A stretch of DNA of 64,000 nt from an uncultured Chelatococcus sp. (GCA_937863995.1 CALMIK010000037.1:1-64000), one strand, 5' to 3'. Counted from the first letter of the stretch, positions 1 through 9,508 are shown. Numbers and translations are program-made. Notes: a model not told the origin generated them from the sequence alone.

Positions 1-122
1 GTGAACGGGGTCACGCCAATCGAACGAACCGCTTCGCCAACCGAGCGGCCTTGCGACAACAGAACGTCGACCTGGCGAAGCTTCGCAACGATCTCTTCGG
101 GTTTGTGCTTCTTCTGGGGCAT
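1..122 (-). mobile_element. IS3-type transposase OrfA, N-terminal 40 residues only (gene leaves window on the left)
   Basis: The complement of 120-122 is an ATG and the frame stays open to base 1. The protein begins MPQKKHKPEEIVAKLRQVDV and continues with a helix-turn-helix-like segment (QGRSVGEAVRSIGV). This is the usual opening of the small OrfA helix-turn-helix protein of IS3-family elements, which binds the terminal repeats and is fused to the DDE integrase OrfB by frameshifting. The rest lies outside the window. The element's end probably falls in the following 65 bases, where GGACCACCT occurs at 163-171 and again at 210-218. Family assignment is from recognition of the N-terminus only. 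Confidence 0.8.
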
Positions 123-186
123 TACAAAGTCCTCTCAAAGGCTCAATAGCCTACTTCAATGAGGACCACCTTTCAGGGGGAGGACC

Positions 187-606
187 AATCATGCATTAAG
201 ACTGAAGCCGGACCACCTGATAGAGGCAGGCCAGCATTATATTTTCCAGCTCACCAATCACGCCCGCCACAAATACGCCTTCCACCACATCTTCGATCGC
301 GTCTGCGACGAGAACGGCATCGAGCATCATCTGACAAGAATGAAGCATCCCTGGACGAACGGGCAAGTAGAGCGCATGAACCGAACCATCAAGGAGGCGA
401 CCATCAAACGATTCCACTATGACGATCACGCCCAACTGCGAAACCACCTCGCCGATTTCATCGATGCCCATAATTTTGCCCGAAGGCTCAAGGCCCTCAA
501 AGACCTTGCCCCTTACGAATTCATCTGCAAACAATGGACAAGCGAGCCAGATCAATTCATTCTCAACCCGATCCAGCAAATGTCGAGGCTAAGCAGGTTT
601 AGATAG
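187..606 (+). pseudogene. IS481-family transposase, C-terminal fragment
   Basis: The frame is open from about 163 to the stop at 604-606 but the recognisable part has no start. Residues such as ENGIEHHLTRMKHPWTNGQ, VERMNRTIKEATIKRFHY and LAPYEFICKQWTSEPDQF match the end of the DDE integrase core of IS481 transposases: NGQVERMNRTIKEA holds the last catalytic Glu, followed by the family's usual tail. The first two catalytic Asp and the N-terminal helix-turn-helix are missing, so the fragment cannot transpose. It abuts the IS3 end at its left side, which suggests one element inserted into or recombined with the other. Confidence 0.85.
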
Positions 607-714
607 TGTCAACGGCAGATATTGTTTTCCGCCGACAGCGGAACAAAAAAATATCACACAAGAACGAGAAATTTATCATAATAATAGTATAAACATGACA
701 ACCTTATCGCCCGG

Positions 715-742
715 TTGACAAAAATATTTTAAAAGTTATAAC
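715..742 (+). promoter_or_regulatory. Sigma-70-type promoter for the adhesin gene
   Basis: TTGACA at 715-720 and TATAAC at 737-742 are separated by 16 bases in an A/T-rich setting, which leaves a leader of roughly 110 bases before the adhesin ATG at 861. The -35 is a perfect consensus and the -10 differs at one position. No transcription data are available. Confidence 0.7.
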
Positions 743-773
743 TCTTTAGTAAAGTCTGTATAAGCTGCGATTT

Positions 774-793
774 ACATATCGTGTGCGATATGT
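774..793 (+). promoter_or_regulatory. Leader hairpin or operator upstream of the adhesin
   Basis: ACATATCG and CGATATGT form a perfect 8-bp inverted repeat around TGTG. It lies downstream of the predicted promoter, so it could be an RNA hairpin in the adhesin leader or a repressor site that blocks elongation. The sequence cannot tell these apart. Confidence 0.45.
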
Positions 794-860
794 GGCTCCG
801 TGTGTGGCTGTCTTTTGCTTCGTATTGGGCATGTTTGCGTTTTGACATTAGGATGTATGC

Positions 861-3800
861 ATGGTCGCCCTTGAGATGCGTATCTCCCGCCCCGTTCCGG
901 CTCACGTGCAAGGACGGCTGCGGCCGGCTCTGCTGACGGGCGCGGCATGGGTGGGGCTTGTGTTTGCTGCCGCAGTCTCGGCCCATGCTCAGACGCTACC
1001 CACCGGTGCGCAGGTTGTCAGCGGTCACGCCGCCGTTGCCGGCGACGGGCTGAACCTCAACGTGCGCCAGTCCACTCCGGCTGCCATCATTTCGTGGGAA
1101 AGCTTTTCCATCGGCCAGCGCAACAGCGTCCATGTCGATAACGGTTCCGGCGCGACGCTGAGCCGGGTGCACGGCAGTGTAGCCTCGCAGATCGACGGTT
1201 CCCTCACGGCCACGGGGTCGCTCTATCTGGTCAATCCGGCCGGCGTCGCCGTGGGATCGACGGGGCGCATCGAGACGGGCGGTTCCTTCATCGGCTCCAC
1301 CCTCGATCTGTCCGACGACGAGTTCGCCAAGGCGGCGAGGGGAGATTCCTATACGCTGAAAGGCGATAGTGGCGCTTCGGTTGTGAACGCGGGCCGTATC
1401 GGTTCGTTGGGCGGCGACGTGGCGTTGGTGGCGCGCAACGTCGAGAACATGGGCGACATCGATGCGCCCAACGGCACGGCGGCTCTGGCGGCGGGCAGCG
1501 AGGTGCTGGTGCAGGACCGGGTGCTCGACGGTGGACGCTTCACCGTAAAGGTCGGCGGTTCCGGCACGAGCGTGCGCAATAGCGGCAACATCAAGGCTGC
1601 CGAAGTGGAGCTGCGCGCCAACGGCGGCAACGTCTACGCGCTGGCGGGCAACCGCTCGGGCATGATCGCGGCCACAGGCGTTGCCAAGCGGGACGGGCGC
1701 GTATTCCTCACAGCGGGAGACGCCGGCACCGTGGAGGTGACGCAGCCGATCGCGGCGCGCAGGACGGCTACAGACGGGACGCAGCGCGCCGGCGGCGGCG
1801 AGATCCGCGTCTCCGGCGGACGTGTGAGGGTGGCCGCGATGCTCGACGCGGGTGGCAGCGCGCCGCGTGTGGTGCCGCCGCCCCGTCCTTCGCAGTTCGA
1901 CGGCGACGGCGGCACGGTGATCGTCATCGGCGAGGCGGTGACGCTGGCGGACACGGCGCGCATCAACGTGTCGGGCGCAAAAGGCGGCGTTGCGCTCATC
2001 GGCGGCGATTTCCAGGGCGGGGCCAACGCGGCGAACAACTACGTCGCCGAAAAGGTCGCGACCGCGAAAACGCTGACCGTGCCTGAGGGCGCGACCATCG
2101 CGGCCGATGGCGCCGGCGACGGCGGTCGCATCGTGCTGTGGTCGGACGAGCGCACCGCCTTCGCGGGCCATGTCTCGGCGACGAGCGGGACCGGGCGCGG
2201 GGGCGATGGCGAAGTGTCGGGCAAGGCATGGCTCGGTTTTGCCGGCACCGCCGATCTCACTGGCCCGGCGGGCGCGGGCACGCTGCTACTCGATCCGTAC
2301 AACCTTGAAATCAAGAATGTCGGCGTGGATGTCGATATCTCCGGCGTCGGCACGTCGGCGAGCCCCTACGGGTCGGTGGCGGGCGATACGTCGATCCTGA
2401 GCGTGGCGACGCTGATCGCGGCGCTTGGCACGGCCGATGTCACCGTGAAGACGGGCGGATCCAGCGCCGGTGACGGAAAGATCACCGTCACCGACGCGAT
2501 CACCTGGGCCTCCGGCAAGACGTTGACACTCGACGCCTACGGCACCATCGCCATCAACGCGCCCATCACCGCTACGGCCGGCGGGCTGACGCTGAAGGCG
2601 AAGGCTGGCACGTTTATCGCCCCCACCATCACCACCGGCGTGGGCGGCGACATCGACGTGGGCACGTTCTATCTGCAGACCGGCGCGTGGGTGCAGAACA
2701 CGGCGATCTTGCCCGGCTTCAAGGCTGGCGATTTCCGGCTGGCGGGGGGGCAGGCGGTGTCGGGCAGCGCCTCCGCGCCCACGGTCACATTCCTGCGCGC
2801 GACGGGCGGCACCGGCGCGGACGTGGCCAATGCCTGGACGGTCGCCGACATCTACGGCCTGCAGGGCGCGGCGACGGTGCCCAACCGGCACTACAAGCTG
2901 ATGGCGGACATCGACGCTTCGGGCACGGCGAACTGGTACGGCGGCGCGGGCTTCTCGCCCATCGGTAACAACGCTTCCAAGTTCACCGGCTCGTTCGACG
3001 GCGGCGGCCATGCGGTGACGGGGCTGATCATCGATCGCACGGGCCAGCACTACGGCGGCCTGTTCGGTTATACGAGCGGCGCCACGATCAAGGACATAGG
3101 CCTCGTCGGCGGCGCGGTCCGCGGCGGCAACTACGTCGGCGGCCTTGTCGGCTATCAGGTCGGCGGCACCATCACCAATGCCTACACAACCGGCGACGTG
3201 ACGGGCAAACAGTACGTCGGCGGGCTCATAGGAACTCTGGTCAATGGCAGCGTCATCAACGTCTATGCAACCGGCGACGTAACGGGGAGCAGCAGTGTCG
3301 TCGGCGGGCTCGTCGGCCAACAGGGAAGCGGCAGCATCGACAATGCTCATGCGACCGGGACAGTGATCGCCACCGGCGGTTACGGCGGCGGGCTTGTAGG
3401 GCTGAGCAACAACGGCAGCATCACCAACGCCTGGGCAATCGGAGATGTAACGGGCGCCGGTGCGCGTGCAGGTGGGCTGGTGGGCAGCGCCGAAGGCAGT
3501 CTCAGCATCAGCAACGTCTACGCCACGGGCAACGTTAAAGCTTCCGATCAGGTCGGTGGGCTCATTGGCATAGTCGTCGATGGCCCCAGCATCGTCAATG
3601 CCTACGCAACGGGATCAGTGACCGTCACAAACAGCAGCGGTAACGTAGGCGGGCTGATAGGCCGGGTCACCGCGAACCCTGGGACAGCGGTGTCCATCAG
3701 CGGCGCCTATGCGACTGGTCTGATCATGAGCGGCTCCACTAATAGTGGCGGCCTCGTGGGAAGCCAGGGGGGGACGGGGGTGATAACCATCCAGAAAAGC

Positions 3801-6800
3801 TTCTGGGACAAGGACGCCACCGGCCAAAGCAAAGGTACGGGCTCCGGCACCTTCGACGTCACGGGCCTCACCACCGGACAGCTGCAAGACACCGCCTATT
3901 TCATCCGCCTCGCCAGCGCCAAGGGCTGGAACTTCGAGACCGTTTGGGCGCCGCCCGGCAACGGTCACGCACCCGAGCTCTATGCTCTCTCGAAGGTCAT
4001 CCGCGTGCATTCCAACGCCGTGCTCTCCGCACAATACGGCGGCGGCGCGGAAACATGGGAGACAGCCCATTCCGCCTATACCGTCTATGGCGCGGGGCAG
4101 CACATCTCCGGCGACGCCTTCGACGCTGCCGCCGCGACGGCACTCGACTGGTCGAGCATCGATCTTGCCGCTATCGAACCCGCGCGGGTTGGCGTGGGTA
4201 CCGGCTACATTGCCAGCGTGCACGACGTCGACGGCGACGTCGACGGCTGGCGCATCGTCTACACCTCCGGCCTAAAGGTGACGCAGAAGCAGATCGATGT
4301 CTCCGCCGTCACCGCTTCCGGTCTCACCACCACCCGCGAATACAATGGCGCCACGACCGTCGCCGGTTCCGGAACAGGCTCCATCATCGGCGTCTTCGGC
4401 GAGACGCTGAACCTCACTCTCTCGGGTGCCGCCTTCGATGATCCCAACGCCGGCAACAGGACCGTCACCGGCACATGGAGTCTCAGCAGCGTCACCGGCG
4501 GCAGCGCCAGCACCGCCAATTACATCCTGACCGGGATGGCCTTTTCCACTGCCGGGACGATCAATCAGAAATCCATCAGCGTCACCGGCCTCGCCGCCAG
4601 CGGGCTCACCACTACCCGGGAATACGACGGTACCACGACGATTATCGGCGCCGGCACGGGCACCAAGGCCGGCATCACCGGCGAGACCCTGAACCTCACC
4701 CTGACCGGCCTTTCCTACAGCGACGCCAACGCCGGCAGCCGGACCATCACTGGCACGTGGGCCATCGGCAGCGTCACCGGCGGCAAGGCCCTTGCCTCGA
4801 ACTACATCCTGACCGGAGGCTTCTCCACCTCCGGTACGATCAGCAAGAAGACCATCAACCTCGCGGGCTTCACCGGCAGTGTGGCGCTCGGCAAGGTCTA
4901 TGACGGCACCACCGTCGCCGCCAGCAACCCGTCCGCCAACTTCATCGCCGGCGTCAACGGCGAGACGCTGATCCTGAACCTCGCGAGCCCCGTCTACAAC
5001 AGCGCGAACGTCGGCAGCCGGTTCATCACCGGCACGTGGAGCCTCGGCAGCGTCACCGGCGGCAACGCCCTCGCTTCCAACTACACCCTCAGCGGGACGG
5101 CTCTCTCCACCAGCGGCACCATCACGCCGAAGGAGATCGACGTCTCCGTCGTCGTCGCCAGCGGCCTCACCACCGTCCGGGATTACGACGGCGCCACTAC
5201 GGTCGGCGGAACCGGCGTGGGCATTAAGGCCGGCATCAGTGGCGAGACCTTGAACCTGAAACTGACAGGCGTCGCCTTCGATGACGCCAATGCCAGCGCC
5301 ATAGCCGGCGACAGGGCCATCACCGGCACCTGGACCATCGACACCGTCACCGGTGGCAAGGCCGCGACCTCGAACTACATCCTGACCGGGACGAGCTTCT
5401 CCACCATCGGCACCATCAACAAGAAGACCATCGACCTCACCGGCTTCACCGGCAGTGTGGCGCTCGGCAAGGTCTATGACGGCACCACCGTCGCCGCCAG
5501 CAACCCGTCCGGCAACTTCATCGCCGGCGTCAACGGCGAGACGCTGATCCTGAACCTCGCGAGCCCCGTCTACAACAGCGCGAACGCCGGCAGCCGGATC
5601 ATCACCGGCACGTGGAGCCTCGGCAGCGTCACCGGCGGCAACGCCCTCGCTTCCAACTACACCCTCAGCGGGACGGCTCTCTCCACCAGCGGCACCATCA
5701 CGCCGAAGGAGATCGACGTCTCCGTCGTCGTCGCCAGCGGCCTCACCACCGTCCGGGATTACGACGGCGCCACTACGGTCGGCGGAACCGGCGTGGGCAT
5801 TAAGGCCGGCATCAGTGGCGAGACCTTGAACCTGAAACTGACAGGCGTCGCCTTCGATGACGCCAATGCCAGCGCCATAGCCGGCGACAGGGCCATCACC
5901 GGCACCTGGACCATCGACACCGTCACCGGTGGCAAGGCCGCGACCTCGAACTACATCCTGACCGGGACGAGCTTCTCCACCATCGGCACCATCAACAAGA
6001 AGACCATCGACCTCACCGGCTTCACCGGCGGTGTGGCGCTCGGCAAGGTCTATGACGGCACCACCGTCGCCGCCAGCAACCCGTCCGGCAACATCATTGC
6101 CGGCGTCAACGGCGAGACGCTGAACCTGAATCTTGCGAGCCTTGTCTACAGCGACGCCAACGCCGGCAGCCGGACCATCACCGGCACGTGGAGCCTCGAC
6201 GGCGTCGTCGGCGGAAACGCCCTCGCTTCCAACTACATTCTGACCGGAGGCTTCGCCACCTCCGGCACGATAGCCAAGAAGACCATCGACCTTTCCGGCT
6301 TTGCCAGTGCCCAGGCGGCAGGGAGGTTCGGCAAGACCTACGATGCCACCACCGACTTCAATCACAGCGCCTTCACGCTCGCGACGGGTGTGAACAGCCA
6401 GACGCTGGCGCTCACCCTCGATGCCACCTATGACGCAGCCGGCGCAGGCTGGCGGCGGCTGACCGGAAGCTGGCGCGGGGCCGATGGCACGGGGCTGTTA
6501 TCGAACTACCTGCTAACGCAGCTCGATGTCGATATCGCCGCGACCATCGCCAAAGCGCGGCTCACCATCACGGCGCGCGACCAGCAGATCACCGAGGGCG
6601 AAGCCGAGCCGGTGCTGGCCTACAATGTCGATGCCACGGAATGGAAGGTCACTGACGGCCCCTCACTTCTCAGCGGTGCCCTCGCGCGCGCGTCCGGCCC
6701 CACCGCAGGTGACTATGCCATTACCCGGGGCACGCTGACGGCAGGCGACAACTACGAGATCAGCTTCACCGGCGCCACCCTCCGGATCGTTGCGGCCAAC

Positions 6801-7442
6801 TCGAGTGGCGGCGGGAGCGGCACAGGCGGGACGGGAGCCGGTAGTGGCAGTAGCGGCAATGGCAATGGCAATGGCAATGGGGCTGCCTCCGGCAGCGGCG
6901 GCGATGTGAACGCCGGCGGCAATAATCACAATGATGCCGGTGGCGGAACAGCCTCAAGTGGCGGCAGCGGAACGGACGGCAACAGCAATGGCGCCGGCTC
7001 TTCCACCGGCGACAAAGGCAATGCCATTCCATCAATCGAACGCGACCGGGGCCGCTTTGGCACGACTATCGAGACGCTGAGCTTATCTGCCGATGCCGTC
7101 GGCAGCCTATCCCCGGTCATCCAGGCGCAAATCATGGAAGACGCGGAGCAAGGAAACACGGCCGCCCGGCAAACCGCGCAGCAAATGTCCGGCAGCACGC
7201 TGGCAATCACCCAAAACCTCGTGTCCTGCGCGTCGGTATCGGGAGAAGGCATCGGCGGTGGCGGCCTAGCGGAAGGCCGCGGTGGAAGCGCCGAGCAGAA
7301 TACTCTTCGGATAGCGCGTTTCATCTTCGCGGCCGAAGGTCTCGAGGTGGCCGCCGCATCCGCTCCCGGCAATGATGGGCCGGTGCTCCAATACTGGACA
7401 AGCGCGGTCGTGCCTGCGGCCGTGACGTGCGGGCCCGGTTAG
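861..7442 (+). CDS. Filamentous-haemagglutinin-type adhesin (TpsA-like) with GLUG, YDG and MBG repeats
   Basis: A 2193-residue surface protein. Residues 1-44 form a signal peptide ending near SAHAQ. Residues about 45-290 match the TPS (haemagglutination activity) domain that outer-membrane TpsB pores recognise, with motifs such as SWESFSIGQRNSVHVD and GSLYLVNPAGVAVGSTGRI. Residues about 720-970 carry repeated GLUG motifs (GGLVG). Residues about 1130-1820 hold eight YDG/YNG repeats, and 1890-1975 an MBG-type domain. A Gly/Ser/Asn-rich linker follows, including (GGCAAT)4 at 6855-6878, then a tail with two Cys. Such proteins mediate attachment or aggregation. No tpsB is in the window, so its secretion partner is unknown. 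AGGA at 850-853 supports the ATG at 861; an in-frame ATG nine codons later is possible. Confidence 0.9.
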   Translation: MVALEMRISRPVPAHVQGRLRPALLTGAAWVGLVFAAAVSAHAQTLPTGAQVVSGHAAVAGDGLNLNVRQSTPAAIISWESFSIGQRNSVHVDNGSGATLSRVHGSVASQIDGSLTATGSLYLVNPAGVAVGSTGRIETGGSFIGSTLDLSDDEFAKAARGDSYTLKGDSGASVVNAGRIGSLGGDVALVARNVENMGDIDAPNGTAALAAGSEVLVQDRVLDGGRFTVKVGGSGTSVRNSGNIKAAEVELRANGGNVYALAGNRSGMIAATGVAKRDGRVFLTAGDAGTVEVTQPIAARRTATDGTQRAGGGEIRVSGGRVRVAAMLDAGGSAPRVVPPPRPSQFDGDGGTVIVIGEAVTLADTARINVSGAKGGVALIGGDFQGGANAANNYVAEKVATAKTLTVPEGATIAADGAGDGGRIVLWSDERTAFAGHVSATSGTGRGGDGEVSGKAWLGFAGTADLTGPAGAGTLLLDPYNLEIKNVGVDVDISGVGTSASPYGSVAGDTSILSVATLIAALGTADVTVKTGGSSAGDGKITVTDAITWASGKTLTLDAYGTIAINAPITATAGGLTLKAKAGTFIAPTITTGVGGDIDVGTFYLQTGAWVQNTAILPGFKAGDFRLAGGQAVSGSASAPTVTFLRATGGTGADVANAWTVADIYGLQGAATVPNRHYKLMADIDASGTANWYGGAGFSPIGNNASKFTGSFDGGGHAVTGLIIDRTGQHYGGLFGYTSGATIKDIGLVGGAVRGGNYVGGLVGYQVGGTITNAYTTGDVTGKQYVGGLIGTLVNGSVINVYATGDVTGSSSVVGGLVGQQGSGSIDNAHATGTVIATGGYGGGLVGLSNNGSITNAWAIGDVTGAGARAGGLVGSAEGSLSISNVYATGNVKASDQVGGLIGIVVDGPSIVNAYATGSVTVTNSSGNVGGLIGRVTANPGTAVSISGAYATGLIMSGSTNSGGLVGSQGGTGVITIQKSFWDKDATGQSKGTGSGTFDVTGLTTGQLQDTAYFIRLASAKGWNFETVWAPPGNGHAPELYALSKVIRVHSNAVLSAQYGGGAETWETAHSAYTVYGAGQHISGDAFDAAAATALDWSSIDLAAIEPARVGVGTGYIASVHDVDGDVDGWRIVYTSGLKVTQKQIDVSAVTASGLTTTREYNGATTVAGSGTGSIIGVFGETLNLTLSGAAFDDPNAGNRTVTGTWSLSSVTGGSASTANYILTGMAFSTAGTINQKSISVTGLAASGLTTTREYDGTTTIIGAGTGTKAGITGETLNLTLTGLSYSDANAGSRTITGTWAIGSVTGGKALASNYILTGGFSTSGTISKKTINLAGFTGSVALGKVYDGTTVAASNPSANFIAGVNGETLILNLASPVYNSANVGSRFITGTWSLGSVTGGNALASNYTLSGTALSTSGTITPKEIDVSVVVASGLTTVRDYDGATTVGGTGVGIKAGISGETLNLKLTGVAFDDANASAIAGDRAITGTWTIDTVTGGKAATSNYILTGTSFSTIGTINKKTIDLTGFTGSVALGKVYDGTTVAASNPSGNFIAGVNGETLILNLASPVYNSANAGSRIITGTWSLGSVTGGNALASNYTLSGTALSTSGTITPKEIDVSVVVASGLTTVRDYDGATTVGGTGVGIKAGISGETLNLKLTGVAFDDANASAIAGDRAITGTWTIDTVTGGKAATSNYILTGTSFSTIGTINKKTIDLTGFTGGVALGKVYDGTTVAASNPSGNIIAGVNGETLNLNLASLVYSDANAGSRTITGTWSLDGVVGGNALASNYILTGGFATSGTIAKKTIDLSGFASAQAAGRFGKTYDATTDFNHSAFTLATGVNSQTLALTLDATYDAAGAGWRRLTGSWRGADGTGLLSNYLLTQLDVDIAATIAKARLTITARDQQITEGEAEPVLAYNVDATEWKVTDGPSLLSGALARASGPTAGDYAITRGTLTAGDNYEISFTGATLRIVAANSSGGGSGTGGTGAGSGSSGNGNGNGNGAASGSGGDVNAGGNNHNDAGGGTASSGGSGTDGNSNGAGSSTGDKGNAIPSIERDRGRFGTTIETLSLSADAVGSLSPVIQAQIMEDAEQGNTAARQTAQQMSGSTLAITQNLVSCASVSGEGIGGGGLAEGRGGSAEQNTLRIARFIFAAEGLEVAAASAPGNDGPVLQYWTSAVVPAAVTCGPG
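4866..6300 (+). repeat. Tandem 576-bp repeats inside the adhesin gene
   Basis: Units start at 4866, 5442 and 6018 with a period of exactly 576 bases (192 codons, two YDG modules). Copies one and two differ at only a few bases in their first 170 positions. From about 5030 to 5441 and from 5606 to 6017 they read as identical. The third copy is partial and more diverged. Near-identity at silent positions shows recent duplication or gene conversion, and makes the number of modules liable to change by recombination. Confidence 0.92.
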
Positions 7443-7486
7443 TTTGCGCAGGGCCGCGCGTGATCGGAAGAAGCTCAAGACACGGA

Positions 7487-7540
7487 GAGGCGCCAAACGG
7501 AAAGCGCCTCGCGCTACCGTCCACTGGTCCCGGGTAGCGC
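7487..7540 (+). terminator. Two tandem hairpins after the adhesin gene
   Basis: GAGGCGC (7487-7493) pairs with GCGCCTC (7504-7510), and GCGCTACC (7511-7518) pairs perfectly with GGTAGCGC (7533-7540). They lie 45 bases after the adhesin stop. Neither has a T-run, so they may act as Rho-assisted terminators or transcript stabilisers rather than classical intrinsic terminators. Confidence 0.45.
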
Positions 7541-7620
7541 TCCCGTGGTGAACCTGTCCCATAGTGCATCCTTCCATTGCTGGCTGAATAATGCTCAATC
7601 AAATGTCGGGATTAAAAAAA

Positions 7621-7749
7621 CCAGGGCCGTGGTCGGAAAGTGACGGTCAGGCCGAGGGGCAGGGCACCAAACTCAATCTTGTGAAGCGTCAGATGCATGG
7701 CCAAGGAAAGATCGACCTCCTTCAGGCTCGCGTCATCGCCACTGGATAG
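7621..7749 (+). pseudogene. C-terminal relic of an ISL3-family transposase
   Basis: Reading 7621 to the TAG at 7747-7749 gives SDGQAEGQGTKLNLVKRQ followed by MHGQGKIDLLQARV. This matches the conserved end of ISL3-family transposases (consensus like NGQ-EGQ-KLK-KRQMYGRA-DLLRAR). Upstream of 7621 the homology stops at a poly-A run and no catalytic part remains. The usual Tyr-Gly-Arg is His-Gly-Gln here, consistent with decay. Family call rests on remembered consensus. Confidence 0.7.
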
Positions 7750-7939
7750 GCTCATCTCCATCAAATCTGCGTCAGAGCCCAATGATGGGCTGGCGCTGCG
7801 GCTTTCAGTGCGACATAAGGCGCACCGCCCCGGCAGTGGAACGATACAGCTTGAACTGCACGGTACGGCAAGAGCGGACATCGTCTTTGTGTCCGATGTC
7901 GGTGCTTCGCCGACACCATATTTCGGAAGAAGCGGTCGC

Positions 7940-9331
7940 TTATTCGAGATGATCCAGGCCGAATTTCAGCAAGCCCGCGTCGTCTCGGGGTTTCCCGATA
8001 AACTGCATGCCGACGGGCATGCCGTGAGACAATCCGGCCGGGGCGTTCAGCACGGGGCAGCTGGAAAGGGTTCCCGGGGCGACGACCTCCATCCAGCGAT
8101 GGTAGCTGTCCATTTCATATCCCGCGATGCTCTTGGTCCAGTGCATTTCGACGGCGAAGGGGTGGACCTGTGCCGAGGGCAGCGCCAGCACGTCGAACTG
8201 CGTGAACAATGCCGCCACCTTTTCGTACCATGCACCGCGCGTCATGCTGGCGCGAAGCAGGTCTTGCCCGCTTTGCGCCAGAAATCCTTCGACCTCCCAG
8301 CAGGCTTCGGGCTTGAGCAGCGCACGCTTCGCCGGATCTCTGTAGAGCGTCTCCAACCGGGCGGACAGATTGAACTGACGCAAAATGACGAAAGCCTGCC
8401 AGAGAGCCTCGAAATCCACGTCCGGCGCAAGATGCGTAACCTCGCATCCCTGGGCCGAAAGCCGGTCGAGGGTCGCTTCGCAGGCTTCGAGGATGCCCGG
8501 TTCGAAGGTCAGGTGCCCGCTCAGATCGCCCAGCCAACCGATGCGGTATCTCCGCGATGCGGCCGGTATGTCCAGCCTGGGCAGGATCGGCGCTTCATCG
8601 GGCAGGCTCAGCGGCGCGCTCGGATCGTAGCCTGCCTGCACGTCCAGCAGCAACGCAAGATCACGAACATTACGGGCCATTGGCCCATCGGTGCCGAGTT
8701 GGCCGAAGAACGGGTCGGCTGCCGGCACAGTCGGCACACGCCCCTGCGAAGGACGAAAGCCGAAAATGCCGTTCCATGCCGCAGGATTACGTAATGACCC
8801 GCCATAATCGCTGCCGTCGGCCAGCGGCAGCATCCCCGTCGCCACCGCGACAGCCGCGCCGCCACTGGAGCCGCCAGCGCTCAGCGAAGGGTTGAGCGCA
8901 TTGCGCGTAGGCCCGAAAACCGGGTTGTAAGTATGCGAACCAAGCCCGAATTCTGGCGTGTTCGTCTTGCCGATGATGATTGCGCCTGCGGCGCGCAACC
9001 GCGCGACCATCAATGAATCCGTCTCGGGCACGAAGTCGCGGAAGATGGGCGAGCCGAATGTGGTGCGCAGCCCCCGCGTCATGCTGAGATCCTTGACCGC
9101 GATCGGCAGCCCGTGCAGCGCCGCCGTCGCACCCGATGCCCGAGCGCCATCGGCCAGAGCCGCCTCGGCCAGAACCTCCCGACGCGGTCGCAGAGAGACG
9201 ATGGCGTTATAGGTCGGGTTCAGCGCCTCGATCCGGTCGTAGGTCGCGGAGATGAGTTCTACCGAACTCAATTCTCCGCTCCGCAGATGCGCGGTCAGGG
9301 TGCGGGCGGACAGGTCGAGAATGTTGGACAT
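7940..9331 (-). CDS. Amidase-signature family amidase
   Basis: A 463-residue hydrolase that should cleave a carboxamide to acid and ammonia or amine in the cytoplasm. The Ser-cisSer-Lys triad is visible: Lys in LHGLPIAVKDLSM, the cis-Ser in LSAGGSSGGAAVAVA, and the nucleophile Ser in DYGGSLRNPAAWNGIFGFRP. The start chosen is ATG at 9331, where the AS fold begins (MSNILDLSARTL). An upstream in-frame ATG at 9424 would add 31 atypical residues. It is the last gene of a minus-strand run (IclR regulator, binding protein, amidase), which places it in the amine/polyamine locus, possibly acting on acetamido intermediates. The exact substrate cannot be read from sequence. Confidence 0.88.
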   Translation of the reverse strand: MSNILDLSARTLTAHLRSGELSSVELISATYDRIEALNPTYNAIVSLRPRREVLAEAALADGARASGATAALHGLPIAVKDLSMTRGLRTTFGSPIFRDFVPETDSLMVARLRAAGAIIIGKTNTPEFGLGSHTYNPVFGPTRNALNPSLSAGGSSGGAAVAVATGMLPLADGSDYGGSLRNPAAWNGIFGFRPSQGRVPTVPAADPFFGQLGTDGPMARNVRDLALLLDVQAGYDPSAPLSLPDEAPILPRLDIPAASRRYRIGWLGDLSGHLTFEPGILEACEATLDRLSAQGCEVTHLAPDVDFEALWQAFVILRQFNLSARLETLYRDPAKRALLKPEACWEVEGFLAQSGQDLLRASMTRGAWYEKVAALFTQFDVLALPSAQVHPFAVEMHWTKSIAGYEMDSYHRWMEVVAPGTLSSCPVLNAPAGLSHGMPVGMQFIGKPRDDAGLLKFGLDHLE

Positions 9332-9508
9332 GAGGGCCTGCGCGGAAGTGAACGAGGGGAGGAGCCATCCGTTCGGTCTCGGCAATCGACAGAAGACTTT
9401 ATCGCATGGAACCGGAAAATGCATACACTTTCCGGTCCGACGCAGGAACGGACAGATGGATCAGCGGCTCGGGTCGGCCTGAATGTCTGCTGCAATACCT
9501 GCTGCGTT

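Larger units (their letters stand above)
607..860. other. AT-rich gap between IS debris and the adhesin gene
   Basis: About 250 bases clearly richer in A and T than the flanks. It holds a consensus-like promoter and a hairpin, annotated separately, and no supported gene. TGTCAAC at 607-613 directly after the transposase stop could be part of an IS481 terminal repeat, but the partner end is not present to compare. Confidence 0.6.
7443..7939. other. Junction between adhesin and amidase: hairpins and transposase relic, no intact gene
   Basis: A 497-base gap between the adhesin stop and the convergent amidase stop. It contains two strong inverted repeats (7487-7540) and the last 43 codons of an ISL3-type transposase (7621-7749), annotated separately. 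The remaining bases, about 7750-7939, show no recognisable product in any frame. Confidence 0.6.

Noticed and set aside
4272..6365. 697-codon antisense frame in the adhesin repeats
   Set aside because: It repeats only because the adhesin repeats; no ribosome-binding site or domain, and codon pattern follows the plus-strand gene.
6855..6878. (GGCAAT)4 as a phase-variation tract
   Set aside because: The unit is six bases, so length change keeps the frame; it only alters a Gly/Asn linker.
7697..8794. 365-codon plus-strand frame opposite the amidase
   Set aside because: Its first codons are the ISL3 relic in a wrong frame and the rest is antisense to the amidase with no homology.
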